From positions 36,787,321 through 36,851,320 of the forward strand of contig OW203761.1 of the NCBI GenBank assembly GCA_934045905.1: DNA of 64,000 nucleotides, read 5' to 3'. The position numbers were made by a program, and so were the translations under genes. Below the pieces are notes generated by a model. The model saw only the letters and a list, made by a program, of their open reading frames with translations. It searched no databases and was not told the origin of the DNA. Below are positions 1 to 13,100 of this stretch, piece after piece (within the stretch, counting starts at the first letter, position 1; every line of letters begins with the position of its first letter). The stretch comes from Leuctra nigra (lineage: Eukaryota; Arthropoda; Insecta; Plecoptera; Leuctridae).

Positions 1-89
1 GAAGAGCAAAAATTACAAATATTCGTTTTTAACTCTCGACCGTTGTTGATGTACACGTTGTTGATGTCGTGTTAATTTCTATAATGAGT

Positions 90-300
90 ATTCAAGGGAT
101 TGCAGACTTTATAACGGAATAATCCACATAATTCATGACTTTTTAACGGAATGCCCACAGGATTGATGACTTTTTACGGAATATCCACATTATTGATACC
201 TTTTTAACAGAATATTCACAGGATTGATAATATTTTTCTATACGGAGTATCACAACGATTATTGACTTTTTAACTAAATATTCACATGTTATGTTACTGA
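90..300. repeat. Degenerate minisatellite of about 33 bp, block 1
   Basis: The loose consensus is GGAATATCCACAGGATTGATGACTTTTTAAC, repeated about six times with many substitutions. A second block is at 3590-3960. Confidence 0.7.
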
Positions 301-2912
301 GTGATGAGATGTCACTTTAGCGGATTATTTTAAAGGGATTGTTTGCATAACATTCATATTTTGCTCTGTATACATATAATATTAATAAAACACACCCACT
401 CATGCAGCAGTTCCGTGTTTTTGCACACAATTTCGTGGAAACATTTCGCAATTTTTTTAATCTGGATCTAAACATTCTAGAACCATCTCTGGAGATCTAT
501 TCAAAAAGCTCTCCATGTTTAGCTCGCACAGAACTGCTCCCTGCCGTACGCTTCATGAATAATTTCCTAACTACAACGTCTCCTTTATTTATAAACACGG
601 TTATGCTCTCTCGAGCAATGTTCATATCTAGAACAAACATTCAGAGACGCAGTTCAATTTTTCCATCAATTAAATTGGAACGAAAATCAAATAATTTCAA
701 CTCAATTACGATCGTAAACCGTTCAAGTGGGGTTTCTAAGTCGACTGCGAATGCAAACGGCTATTCTTGAGACATGAATAATCGACTCTGTTTGACCACG
801 ACTCGGAATCAATAACACAGTTGATGCACGATCAATAATAACGATCCCGCCGTCTGGCCGAGTGAAGAGAGTCGGTGAGGAAATGCACCGTCCGTCACGA
901 CGTCGTCGTCGTTGCAGTATCAATTGCGAAACAGAGATGCACATCGTGAACAAATCAGTGCTGTGTTGCGAACAACGTGGACGTGAGCGATAAATTACAG
1001 TGGTTCTGATAGATTTGAATCGCCACAGGAAATGCTAACGGCTTCATTCAAGTTTTCTGGAGGACGTAGCAATGTCACTATTATCACAAATCCCAGTCAT
1101 GGACGCCGTCGTCAGCGTCCTTGCCAGTCTTTAGAATACGTATATTTAGACATTTAGATAGAACGAAATTTAGAGGGAAAGGAAGGTTACCCAGAAATCG
1201 GAAAAATTAATTGGGACACAGAAATGGCCATTTTGGGGGTAAAAAGTTGCGAGAACACATTGTAAAAAGGAGGTATGTTGAAATAGTTACAAATTTACAG
1301 GGTCGATCAAATATTACATTTTAGATTGAAGTGCAGTGTAATGTTTTAAGAAAATTTAGTAGAAAGTGAGCAAATACGCTAATTTAAAAATTCTACTGTT
1401 CAAGACGGGGGCAGGTGCCATGTTCTTGTCAGTCCAGCTATTCTGCAACAAGTGTTACAAATGAGATTACGACGGTGTTAACGATGATCGGTTAATTGAA
1501 GGTCTGCGAGTTGGGCGTCTGCCACGGAGTGCCACTGACGGGCGAGAACGAGGGGGCCCAAGCGTCATGGTATCACCGCCGGTAATAGCGGTGTTGTATA
1601 CCATGCAGTGTATCAACCGCCCCAGACGACTTGGAAACATCCTTCGGACCTACAGGTGCAAGTACTCCTACTCGACTAGCAGTTCGAAATCTTCTTATCG
1701 TGTTACACTATGTTATAGAACACCCGAATTCAAGATATATACCCAGCATGAGACTCGTAATTTTTCATATTTTAGGTATTGATATAAAAGTAGGATTTGA
1801 AGTTTAAATGAAATCAGTCAATATTACGTAACCAAGATGTATAGTTTTATCTTTTCTGTTCATCAAACCTAAACCTCACGACGTATCTTTCCCACACTTA
1901 GTTAACCCACTTTTTTATCCAGATAACTAACTAAATATTTACTTTTTAATCAGGAAATTCATGTAAGAAAAGTCCCTATAAGTATAGTGAAATGTTTATG
2001 TATAATTAGGGAAGAAAAAGATACAAGTGGGGGAGCACAAACGTCGTTGAGGGAGCAGCATACTGTTAGATGTTATCAAAACTTGTCAACATCGCTAACA
2101 GGTGTGAAGCATCTCTTTTTGGAGGTTCCCTTCTCGCCAATATAAGGGAAGAGTCTTTTCTTAGAAACTATTGGGTAGAAGCAAAACCTTACGTCTAAAA
2201 ATGAAAGTTACACAATCGTACTGAATATAACTTCATTTATATCAACCGATTCGAGTCTTATAAAGAAGGGACAAAGCGGAGGAGCGAAGCAGTTAGCTAC
2301 ATCCATATAAAGCAAAGTCCTCGAAAACCGCGCCGGAGAAGTAAATGCAGTTTCCAAGTTAAATGCAAGCAGATGCAGTCCTATGACAAAGTGCACTTTT
2401 ACTCTTTGGAGAAGACGGCATTTATGAAGCCCATAAGGAGTCATCGAGAAATGTATTCCATTTCCATGTTGCAAAGACAAAGAGATAGTACGAAAATGCG
2501 ACGTTCATGTCGCTCGGCAAAACAAAAGAAGTCGCCGGAACTCGCCGCCAATTAACTGCAATCGCCGATTGCGGATGAGACGTATCGGATGAGTTGACGC
2601 TACCAACTTCGGTGCTTTAATTGCGGAACACGATGAAAATAACAAGCGAATCGACATGCTTTTGTCTTAAATACTTCATGAAACTCCAAGCTCCGTTAAA
2701 AAATCAAATTTCAGTTTCTAAATAAAAGACGTGATCAACTTTGAAAACAAAACGAAGAAGGCAAATTAAATAGATCTAAGGACGCGTGCGAATGACCATT
2801 TACCGCCCAGATACTCATTTTCGTATTTATTTTGATGTCGTGCAGCAGATACAACGTCAAAACAAGAACGAAGCGAGCATGAAAACGATGAAAGGAACAT
2901 TCGGACACGTCC

Positions 2913-3535
2913 CACGTCGCGCGTCCGATCTGTCTATCCCGTCGAGATGTTCACGAGAGTGCAGTGTAACATTCACTTGTCCATGTAGCATGTGATGCGT
3001 GCATCACGTCTATAAGCATCACACACGTCTCAACCCACGTCGCGTGTCCGATCTGTCTATCCCGTCGAGATGTTCACGAGAGTGCAGTGTAACATTCACT
3101 TGTCCATGTAGCATGTGATGCGTGCATCACGTCTATAAGCATCACACACGTCTCAACCCACGTCGCGTGTCCGATCTGTCTATCCCGTCGGATGTTCACG
3201 AGAGTGCAGTGTAACATTCACTTGTCCATGTAGCATGTGATGCGTGCATCACGTCTATAAGCATCACACACGTCTCAACCCACGTCGCGTGTCCGATCTG
3301 TCTATCCCGTCGAGATGTTCACGAGAGTGCAGTGTAACATTCACTTGTCCATGTAGCATGTGATGCGTGCATCACGTCTATAAGCATCACACACGTCTCA
3401 ACCCAAGTCGCGTGTCCGATCTGTCCATCACGTCGAGATGTTCACGAGAGTGCAGTGTAACATTCACTTGTCCATGTAGCATGTGATGCGTGCATCACGT
3501 CTATAAGCATCACACACGTCTCAACCCACGTCACA
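2913..3535. repeat. 123-bp minisatellite, five units
   Basis: Repeat starts fall 122-123 bp apart. Each unit includes CGATCTGTCTATCCCGTCG, GATGTTCACGAGAGTGCAGT and a TGATGCGTGCATCA near-palindrome. Copies are over 95% alike by eye. Confidence 0.95.
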
Positions 3536-3589
3536 AGGCAAGATGAAGCCGTCGACATCGTGGGGCTGATTCTCAAACGCGAGATTAGG

Positions 3590-3960
3590 TTCGATACTCT
3601 TTACTATTGGACTAGTTGCTTTCTATTGAGTATCAACGAGATTCTTTCTAACGTCATATCTACCGAATAAATTAATTTCTAATGAAATATCAGAGGGATT
3701 GTTGACTTTTTACCACCATATCCATGAGATTGATAACTTTCTAATTGAGTTCATAGGGATTCCTTACTTCCTAATGGAATATCCACTGAATGATTCGTTT
3801 CTTAATGGAGTATCCAAGGAATATTCACAGGATTTATCACTTGATAATGGATTATCAAACGAATTGCTGACATTTTAACAGAATATTCTACGGATTGATG
3901 ACTTTCTAATGGGCGTATCCAAGAGATGTTTGATTTCCTAATGGATTGAATATTCCGATT
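3590..3960. repeat. Degenerate minisatellite of about 33 bp, block 2
   Basis: This is the same kind of unit as block 1 (TAATGGAATATCCA...GATTGATGACTTTCTAA), about ten diverged copies. It sits directly between the 123-bp array and exon 5. Confidence 0.65.
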
Positions 3961-4062
3961 TGATTGTGTTTCCGCTGTGGCCTAATGTTGCACATGCAAG
4001 CTGCGCATGCAGGTGCAACCCCGATCTGTAGGGGTCGCGAGCGGGCCTCTCGGTCTACTCAC

Positions 4063-4128
4063 CACATCGCCTGCACCGACACCGGCTTGAAGATATGCTG
4101 TCGCCCGCACACGCTCACGCTGAACCCA
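4063..4128 (-). CDS. ssh: slingshot coding exon 5
   Basis: This 66-nt exon follows CTCTGTTCCAG and ends ATG TG|GTGAGT. With the two carried bases it encodes GGFSVSVCGRQHIFKPVSVQ and AM, with a split Trp codon. That is the next block of the slingshot N-terminal region, directly continuing LDGDG from exon 4. It is short enough to be missed by ORF length filters. The next exon should begin with the completion of Trp and a block like SALQ.LHKA; I did not find it in 1-4062. Confidence 0.93.
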
Positions 4129-7100
4129 CTGGAACAGAGCAAACATGGACATTGGTTCGAGTCCCAGTCGGGCCACACCCCGGCCCCGTGCACAGCGCGA
4201 GACACTTTCATTGATAACACACGTAATCATTGCTCACTCATTGCCCTAACTACAGATTACATTGCATTTAATCACTCAATTTACAGAAAATGTTGATCGC
4301 TCACTGATTTTAAAGACCAATAACATTTGTGTACCTGACTAGAAATAAGAGTTGATCACCCTATTTGCAAAGGTCGATAAGAGTTTTATTGCGTCATTAT
4401 TGTGAAAGAAGGAAAAAGGCTCAAGGAAAAGCGATTGCTGGGTATAATATAAAATAATAAAGTCGTTTTCTCTCATGACCTCCAAAATAGCGTCAATGTT
4501 TTATTTGATCTCGACTTCGTGATTGTTTTTGCGCACGTTTTCACACCTGCGCATGTCGAAAGAGTCACGAGATCGGCGAGTAACGAAGTGATCTCAGTCA
4601 TTCGGCTTGACAACTTCACACATTCGCGCCGATAGATAAACCAGGCACGCCCCGATGCAGGGGAGACAAATGCACTTATTACAGCGCACGGACATCACCG
4701 CGCGATGCTTTCATTGCTCGTAGTTGGACATGACTTCATTCATTGCTTTCTCTTTCGCGTTTTTCTATTTTACGATATTCAAATTAAAATGACACACTTT
4801 TGAGACGCCGTTTGGCTGATTGGCAATTTGCAATATATTTCATAGAATGTCTAATAAAACGATATAAACCTTCGGTCGTGATTGTTTGGTTTCGCCAACT
4901 GCAATGTTCGACACGTAGTAGGACATGCAGTTGCATTGTGTTGCGCTGTGGTAAAGATGCTAAGTACTTTTCTTTCAACAATAACTGTTGTAATGTAACC
5001 AAGGGTGTGAACGACACCAATAAGTTAGAAAAAGTGAACTGTACATTTCCTGTGCATTTCATATTGCTCAAGAATTTGCATAGCCTCAAACCAAATCTCA
5101 GAATACAATTTGAAAAACAAGTAAGTGCCCAGTCACAATATTTAATACTTTAGTATTTATTTATTAGATATATAAATACATAAAAAAAATTATAATTAAT
5201 GAACCCTGTCACATCTATAAACGCTAATCTAATTTAATCAGGCTTTGTTCAGAATTGTTGTGACTATCTTTTATTATGGCATCTTTGAATGAATTATTAT
5301 TGTTTCATCAGCTATTCTATCATAAAAACCTATTCAATTTCAGTTACTGGATTAAAATACGTCTTATCTCCCAATCACGATTTCAATTTATTCATTTCAT
5401 TCGATCTGAACTGGCAATATGAATTTCACTTTGCAATCCGTCCTACATGGCCAGACTCAATGAGTGGAAGGTGTTTATTAGCAAAGCAACAGAACGAAAA
5501 GTAATTAGTTTGACTCTCGCGCGACTCGCACAGACCACAACGAAGGTCGGGGAAGGCAAAACTTGGCTCGCAGACAAGACTCAAGAATGCTGTCAAGAAG
5601 TTGATGAAACGAGAGAAAACTCTGCAACGCCCACAAATCGTTGCTCCCGAAAAAAACCATTTCGAGAAAAGATAAGGGCTTGATAAAAAGATGAATTTCT
5701 TTAAACAAATATAAGATAGCAGTGTTGAAATGTTGTGAAATAACTGCAGATCGGTCTTATAATCTCGAAGGTGCAATTATTTACTCGGGAGACTGCATTG
5801 GTGCGCTGATAATGGCACATTTACACCTGATAACCGCGAAGTTTGGCGAGCAAAGAAAGACCGAGAGAGGTGATAAGAGCGATCGATCGCCCCAGACAAC
5901 TCTGGGCCTCGCATGGCCGGACGGCTGATAAATTAATGGACTCGAGATAGAGCCGACAGAGTTTGGCAACTTCACACACGGAATATATATTCGAGATACG
6001 AGGAATTGCGAATTTCATCTGTGGGGAGACTGGGACTCGATTGTCCACACGAGAGCTTCGCGGAATCGTAGCGCGTCGAGTCGCAATGCCGCACTAATCA
6101 GCAAACATTTCAATCAACCCGCATTATTCAAGTAATTAACAGTTAAAACGTTTATGATAATTAGGTTGGAATACCGTTAATAACATGAAAACCAGAACAT
6201 CACTATCAATAATACACGATATTCCTAAATAGATTAAATGTTTTACAACTTTCCTTTCCATCTAATGAGGGAGAAGATAAAACGACAAACGAGAATATAA
6301 GAAGAAGATGGTTAAAACAGAAAGTGGATAAATTAAAACGTTATAGGCGGGTAGTTAGCACACAAACAAAGCAGAAACAGGCAGGCTAAGAAATGTGAAA
6401 TTGGGCAGAAAGCGGGGTTTTGTCAAAGTTCTGGCAATTCCGCAGACTCGAGAACTATTCGCGATCGTCGAGATTCTAAAGTTCCATCCCAGCTCGAATT
6501 CCATGGAAATCAAGTGTGAATTGTGTTTGTCGTCGCATTCTGCGGGGTTTCACCTCCGACCCTGAAACAGCCTGCTACAGGCGAGATAGCACGCTCCAAG
6601 GGCGCAGTGAATAATACAACCGCATTACATTACACATTATATGCTCAGGGGGCGGGCGAAAAACGCGACTGCTATCCACGTTCATAGCACAGCCCGGAAT
6701 GACTCGGTAATCCTCGAGCGAGCTGTAATCTGAGCCACAGAAATGGGATTATTAGGATCGCAATCTCGAAAACGAAAGCTACTTTGGACGACTCTTTACA
6801 ATACTATTGCGTGAGATACGATCTTTACATGCTTCGAAATTACGGACATAAAACTTCGGATAATGCAGCTAAGATGAGGAAGAAATTACGAAGCTACGAC
6901 GTAAAGAGCGACTAGTTTGAAATAAAGATACTTATAAGGTTTGTGCGGATATTAAATAACAGTTATATAAGTGATTAGTCGAGGGAATTGTCTTGAGATA
7001 CAGCTGAGTGTGATAGAGAAGTGGAAGATTTGAGGCGGGAATGAATGGGACGCAATGTGAACATATTAATGGGGCAGAAAATGAGGCAACAAATGAGCCG

Positions 7101-10100
7101 AATAGCATCAAGGAATGAGGTCGAAAACGGAAATAAATTAGAAAAAGTGTAAATTACGCACGAGCCAGCATGAAAGAGGGAAACAATTTAGGAGGAAACG
7201 GGAATAGATGGACGAACGAACAGAGCTTATAGCAATGAATGAGGAAAATAGTCGAGACAGAGATTTGATTTTGTGTACTGAAACTAAGAGATAGCCGCGG
7301 AATTGTGATAAATTATAATTAATGGCGGAGAGGAAATGATGCTTCAGAGACACAACGTATAAGGATAAAATAATTGCCGAAATAAGGACTAGAAGTAGGA
7401 GGAATACAAATTGGACAAACAGCAGGGGAAAAATAAAAGGGCAGAAGAATAGAACTTGGCAGATATTGTATACAATTTTATATGAACTTGGGACTTGCAG
7501 TTGGCGGAATAAGGAAGACCCAAGCAGGGCGATCTGAGCCATGAGTACGGAGGAAGTTTGGCTCAAGGAACGGAGAAACAGCGCATCATCTCACCCGTCG
7601 CCGTCGAGCCGGATGGTCGTGTCTGCAAGGACGCGCAGGACGAGGCCGACGGTGGTCTTCTCGTTGCAGTCGATGCCGAGCAGACAGCTCTCCTCGGCGT
7701 CCTGCCGGCCCAGACACGACACCACCACGAGGTACCGCGTTCGACCCGCGTGCACGCTCTCCAGCTTCACAGCCTGCACACATGGAGAAGACAGCGTTAG
7801 CACAATGTGTCAATACTGCCCAGACACGACACCACCACGAGGTACCGAGTTCGACCCGCGTGCACGCTCTCCAGCTTCACAGCCTGCGCACATGGAGAAG
7901 ACAGCGTTAGCACAATGTGTCAATATGCTTTCGACATTCAGTTTTACACTCAGAATACAAGTACACACTTTTTCTTTTGTAGGTAACTTTTGAATTCCGG
8001 TCATGAAATGATGAAATCACAAAAAAATGAGGAAATGAGGAAGTGCACTATTCTTACAAGCCTCTTGTTACTTTTACTAAAGATCAAGAGTCAACGCAGA
8101 GTCAAACCTGAACACGTTTTTGTAGTTCACACCTTCACTCGACTCAGCCGACAAAAATTGATAGCACACATAAACGAAGCGGTAGCAGCTCTCCTGTTAT
8201 AAATCCAGTCAAATAAAACACCTCAAAAGAGAATGTGTAACTCACAGAAAGTTTTACCACCGAGTAATCGAATAATATAAACAATCCCGGCGCCTCCACC
8301 ACGAAGTTTCCAGAGATTTATACATCATAAAACGTTCCACTCTCATATAAACAGCTCTTATGTACTAGTCGAAAGACTTCGGGAAGAAAAATAAACTCCC
8401 TTTGCTACTCCCCGATATTTGTGACCCCCGAAGTTCGATCTAAGACCTTCTCGCGTGTCGTCGAGGTATCATTCAATCTTCAAGTATCTATTAATAGATC
8501 CGGGAGGAGATCGCTGGAGAAAATTAATTCCTTCCAACTTAGATTCATTGTACTAGATAAGGAGAAGTATCGAGCTACACGCAATACCGATCGACTGCCC
8601 TTCGATGATCGATTACGACTTTATTGCTCGATAATCAATAACAAACGAAGTACGCCCACAAAACTTCTTTCGTTACATTCTTTCGTCGGATCGGAATGCG
8701 AAAACTTGCATTGTATTCGTATGCAAATTCTACAGTTCAGCAAAAATGAAGCCAATTGACTTTTAGCGTAATCGCAGTAGACGAAACAATAGGCGCCCGA
8801 TAATATTATACAATAGATATTGACAAGTTTATAGGCACTTACTACTATGCACTTGATGGCTATCTGTATCGACACGTTCACTACTTGTTAAATACAATCG
8901 GCAGTGATATTTAATATTGTTTTTAATCACGGCATAACCTTGAGTTGATGAGGGCGTTTGACGTTTCGACCAAGCATGAAGCTGCACGAACAGAAAACAG
9001 CGGAGAATCAAAAGAATTTTATATTCATTGTCGTAATATACTAACAAAACATCATTCTATTATAGAAATAATTGTAATTATACGGGTAGCCATAAAGATG
9101 ATATTTATGATCACAACACGTAATAGAAGTACTTGAGGTTGTGGTGTTCAGCCAAGATGGGGAGCCTCACATAGAAATAAGACACTGGGTATAGAGAATA
9201 TACTTGTCTTTATTAGAATCCTGACGGTGCCGGAGGCTACCGTGTACAGAGCTCAGGTGCGCTCCGGGAGCGACCTGTACCGTTGAATGTCCAGAGGATC
9301 ACTGCCTTGTTCCTCCCCAACCCAGACGCAAAGCATTGCAAGATGTAAACCATCAGCTGTATGAAATGTAGGTTAGGCTGGCTACCTGCCCCCTGTACGT
9401 GCCGCCAACACAGGGATGAGTTCTACTAATTGACATTGCTATTTATGACATAGAATTGAGTTGATACAATGACAATAGCATCTTCTAACAGGTAGTTGAA
9501 TGTGAGTTGAACAATACACTGGGGTTGAGATGTGCATCAGGGCGGCCTTCCCACGATCTCTGTACAGTACATACTCCCCCCAGACAAAAGTTTGAATGAT
9601 ACATTATATACTTTTTTCTAATCCTTTAAACTGTACTGTATTATCCTAATCGTATTTAAATTAACTTACTAGATCAATTAATATGTATTTCCCACTCATC
9701 AAACATGACACTGTTGTGCAACGAAATGTTCTCTTACAACATGTTATTTCCAACGAGTAATGCAAAAATCCATTACATACATGAGTACAACACAAACGTT
9801 TTATATTACGAAAATATCCCATCTTTTACTCTTCTCCTACCTAGGCATTGATACATACATACTCTACCATCAAAATCACACTCTTATTTAAAGTAAATTT
9901 ACCTTCAATACCCTACATGTTGAATAAGTACATAGACACATTATTATTGGTATAAAACCATCTGGTACTATACTGCACACACACCATAATTGAGATATGG
10001 TTATTCCAACATAGTTTTGAAGTGTATTATCCTATTCTAACATAAACATGGATCAAGTCAACACGAAAATACACTATACCCTGTTCGTCTAGAACCATTC

Positions 10101-13100
10101 GACACTTGTATAACTCGTACATGAAACACATGACACAATAACATTATCAAAAATTCTCTCAAGAAACAAAGCAAACATGACATAAGTTCTTGGCAAAAGT
10201 TCATGTCGTAATGCATCACGCACATGACCGTCAAGCTGTCCCTCTGGCTCTACTCTTGTGCTTGATTTGCCAGCAATATGGCTTGGTTACTGATGTTATC
10301 TCGCCGCTGTGCACTTGCTGGAGCACATGTGTCGCAGGTATTGTATTCACGCGCACTGACCTGTCACTCAAATTCATCGCTGCATATATTTCGTCGCGCT
10401 CAGACGTCGCCACCTCTGCGTCGTGCTCCGGCGTCGCCATCTCTACGTCGTGCTCCGGCGTCGCCATCTCTGCGTCGTGCTCCGGCGTCGCCACCTCTGC
10501 GTCGTGCTCCGGCGTCGCCATCTCTACGTCGCGCTCGGGCGTCGCCACCTCTGCGTCGTGCTCAGGCGTCGCCATCTCTACGTCGCGCTCGGGCGTCGCC
10601 ACCTCTGCGTCGTGCTCAGGCGTCGCCATCTCTACGTCGCGCTCGGACGTCGCCACCTCTGCGTCGTGCTCAAGCGTCACCAACTCACCGTCGTACTCTG
10701 GCGTCGTCAACTCAGCGTCGCTCTCAGGCGTCGCCAACTCAGCGTCGTACTCTGGCGTCGTCAACTCGGCATCGTACTCAGGCGTCTTCAACTCGGCGTC
10801 GCACTCAGGCGTCTTCAACTCGGCGTCGCACTCAGGCGTTAAATTGCCGTCGACATGTTCTTCTCGCGGGAAGCGCCTCGCTTCATCGCGCCAATTACTG
10901 AACGACGCCGCCAACGGGCGGTTGAATCGGGCTGGACGTTGTTGTTTTTGACTCCCCCGTTTCCGCGCATTCATACAATGGCGTATCTCGCGAGGGCGCT
11001 GGTCGTGGTTCCGCCACTTCTGCTGAGTGTTCGCCTGCTGAATCTGTTGGCGTCCGGATGTTGATGTTCCGTCTTTGATCGCCGCAACAGCCTTGTTTGC
11101 ACCTCCGCGCGTGAACCAGTTGGCGTCGTACCGCGTTGCAGTTGGCATCTTGTGCTGACGAAATGCTACGACGTCGTCCAAGCGTTGCAGCTTCCGGATG
11201 ACGTCCTCCATAGAGAGATTGTCTGCTACCAGCAACACGTTGGCAATGTTTGCTGGCAGCAGTCTCACGATCCTGTTGATCACGATGTGATGTGGCAGAG
11301 GCGGAGTGACGTGCTTTAGCTTCCTCGTCCACATGACGAAGAAGCCCAACCTTGTCGGATGTTTTTCCTTATTGTAAGTGTCGGCGTACAGGTCTTGCAT
11401 CAGACGTTCCTGCCGTTCGTCCGACCAGAACATGTTCACGAAGGACCTGCGGAACGCGTCGTAGTCATCTTCCCAGCACTCCCGTACCGCGTATCCCCAG
11501 TCGTAGGGGACACCGTCCAGGTGCGCGACGACGAAGTCCACATACTCGTCGTCGGACCAATCGAACCGGCGCAGATGCGATTCCATCCGATGTAGAAACT
11601 CCATCGGCTGGACGGTGCCGTTGTCCGCGAACCTCGGCAGCGGCACCTGTGGCAATTGCATCGCCGCAGGTTGCGTGTAGTGACGCGCCACCCGTCCGTC
11701 CCGCACCGGCGTCTCATCGCTCGTGTGGAGGGAATCTCGCGACATGTTTTGTTCACTCGCTCCACTACGCCTCAAAAATCCTGATTGTTAACTGCCCTCA
11801 GCGATTGAGTACGTGGCAGCGGCATGTTCAACAAAGTTCACCCAGAATGTTTACACATAATCAAATGTCACTAAAAATCACTTTAAACACGAATTAATAA
11901 ATGTTCACACAGAATATAATCACTAAAATAGAACTCTCACAGCGGGTGGAGGTTCGACCACGTTGTGCGCCAGTTGTGGTGTTCAGCCAAGATGGGGAGC
12001 CTCACATAGAAATAAGACACTGGGTATAGAGAATATACTTGTCTTTATTAGAATCCTGACGGTGCCGGAGGCTACCGTGTACAGAGCTCAGGTGCGCTCC
12101 GGGAGCGACCTGTACCGTTGAATGTCCAGAGGATCACTGCCTTGTTCCTCCCCAACCCAGACGCAAAGCATTGCAAGATGTAAACCATCAGCTGTATGAA
12201 ATGTAGGTTAGGCTGGCTACCTGCCCCCTGTACGTGCCGCCAACACAGGGATGAGTTCTACTAATTGACATTGCTATTTATGACATAGAATTGAGTTGAT
12301 ACAATGACAATAGCATCTTCTAACAGGTAGTTGAATGTGAGTTGAACAATACACTGGGGTTGAGATGTGCATCAGGGCGGCCTTCCCACGATCTCTGTAC
12401 AGTACAAGGTGCTGTCACCCTAACATTGTCGAATGGTGTTATCACTGTTCCCAATGCCATTAGCCACCATGCACGGTGTTATCTGCCGCCTTGAGTGTCA
12501 CAGCCGTGCGATGCGCTATTATGCCCCCATAGCTGATATGCCACTATCAAGGCATCAACTGCTTCAGCTACTTGGCTGGTTCTTCCCACCTTGCACTGCG
12601 ACAAACGAGGTGTCAACGATAGCGAAACAACTCATTAAGTAAAGAAAATCTAGCCAAGTTTCAAGAAAAAATCTGGAATTATAAAAATACACACAAAATT
12701 TGTAATTTTTAAACAAAGAGTCTATTTTTCGCACCAAAGACCAAAAATAACAACCAATTTGTCGCCGTAACTAAAAACACAAAAGCTATCTGTAGTATAC
12801 TTATTTTAACCATATTGTAAAGATTGTAAAATTATCATCCACATATTTTTAGACACGTTCAATTTAGAAACGCCTCCTTGAATTCTTATTCATAACGCAA
12901 CAGTTGTATTTTCATGCAAAACCTGGTCTGTTGACATACCAGTGCGCATGAATACGAGCTTCTAAATGTTACACGTGTATGAAATATTTACTCATTCCAG
13001 CATCTCATTGACCGTTCCAATCGCCGTCTAATTTCAATACCGTACGGCAAGTCATGCCATATCGCCGTCTAATTTCAATACCGTACGGCAAGTCATGCCA

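Larger units (their letters stand above)
1..4062 (-). other. slingshot intron 5, partial
   Basis: This is the sequence downstream of exon 5 in the gene, up to the window edge. I searched for the next slingshot block and did not find it. It contains two patches of a degenerate minisatellite of about 33 bp (about 90-300 and 3590-3960) and a 123-bp array (2913-3535). The interval 400-2900 has short ORFs only, without family resemblance. Confidence 0.7.
9140..12406 (-). mobile_element. Gag-only LTR retrotransposon
   Basis: Direct repeats of 432 bp, 9140-9571 and 11975-12406, read as identical and flank 2403 bp. On the minus strand the LTR begins TGTACTGTACAG and ends CACCACA. A 4-bp target duplication, AGGT, is at 9136-9139 and 12407-12410. 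The minus-strand 5' LTR is followed after 2 nt by a primer-binding-like site starting TGGCGCACAACGTGG. A polypurine tract (CTGGGGGGAGTA) abuts the 3' LTR. The LTR contains AATAAA on the minus strand. The single long ORF is gag-like. No protease, reverse transcriptase or integrase is present, so the element depends on enzymes supplied from elsewhere. LTR identity implies a recent insertion into slingshot intron 3, in the same orientation as the gene. Confidence 0.93.

Noticed and set aside
4140..4185. tRNA T-arm-like GGTTCGAGTCCC next to exon 5
   Set aside because: There is no A-box at the right distance; the upstream sequence is slingshot exon 5. A chance match or a fragment.
10190..10951. 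Plus-strand ORFs of 139-253 codons opposite gag
   Set aside because: They arise from the 27-bp repeat keeping all frames open. The minus-strand frame has the capsid-like region and fits the LTR orientation.
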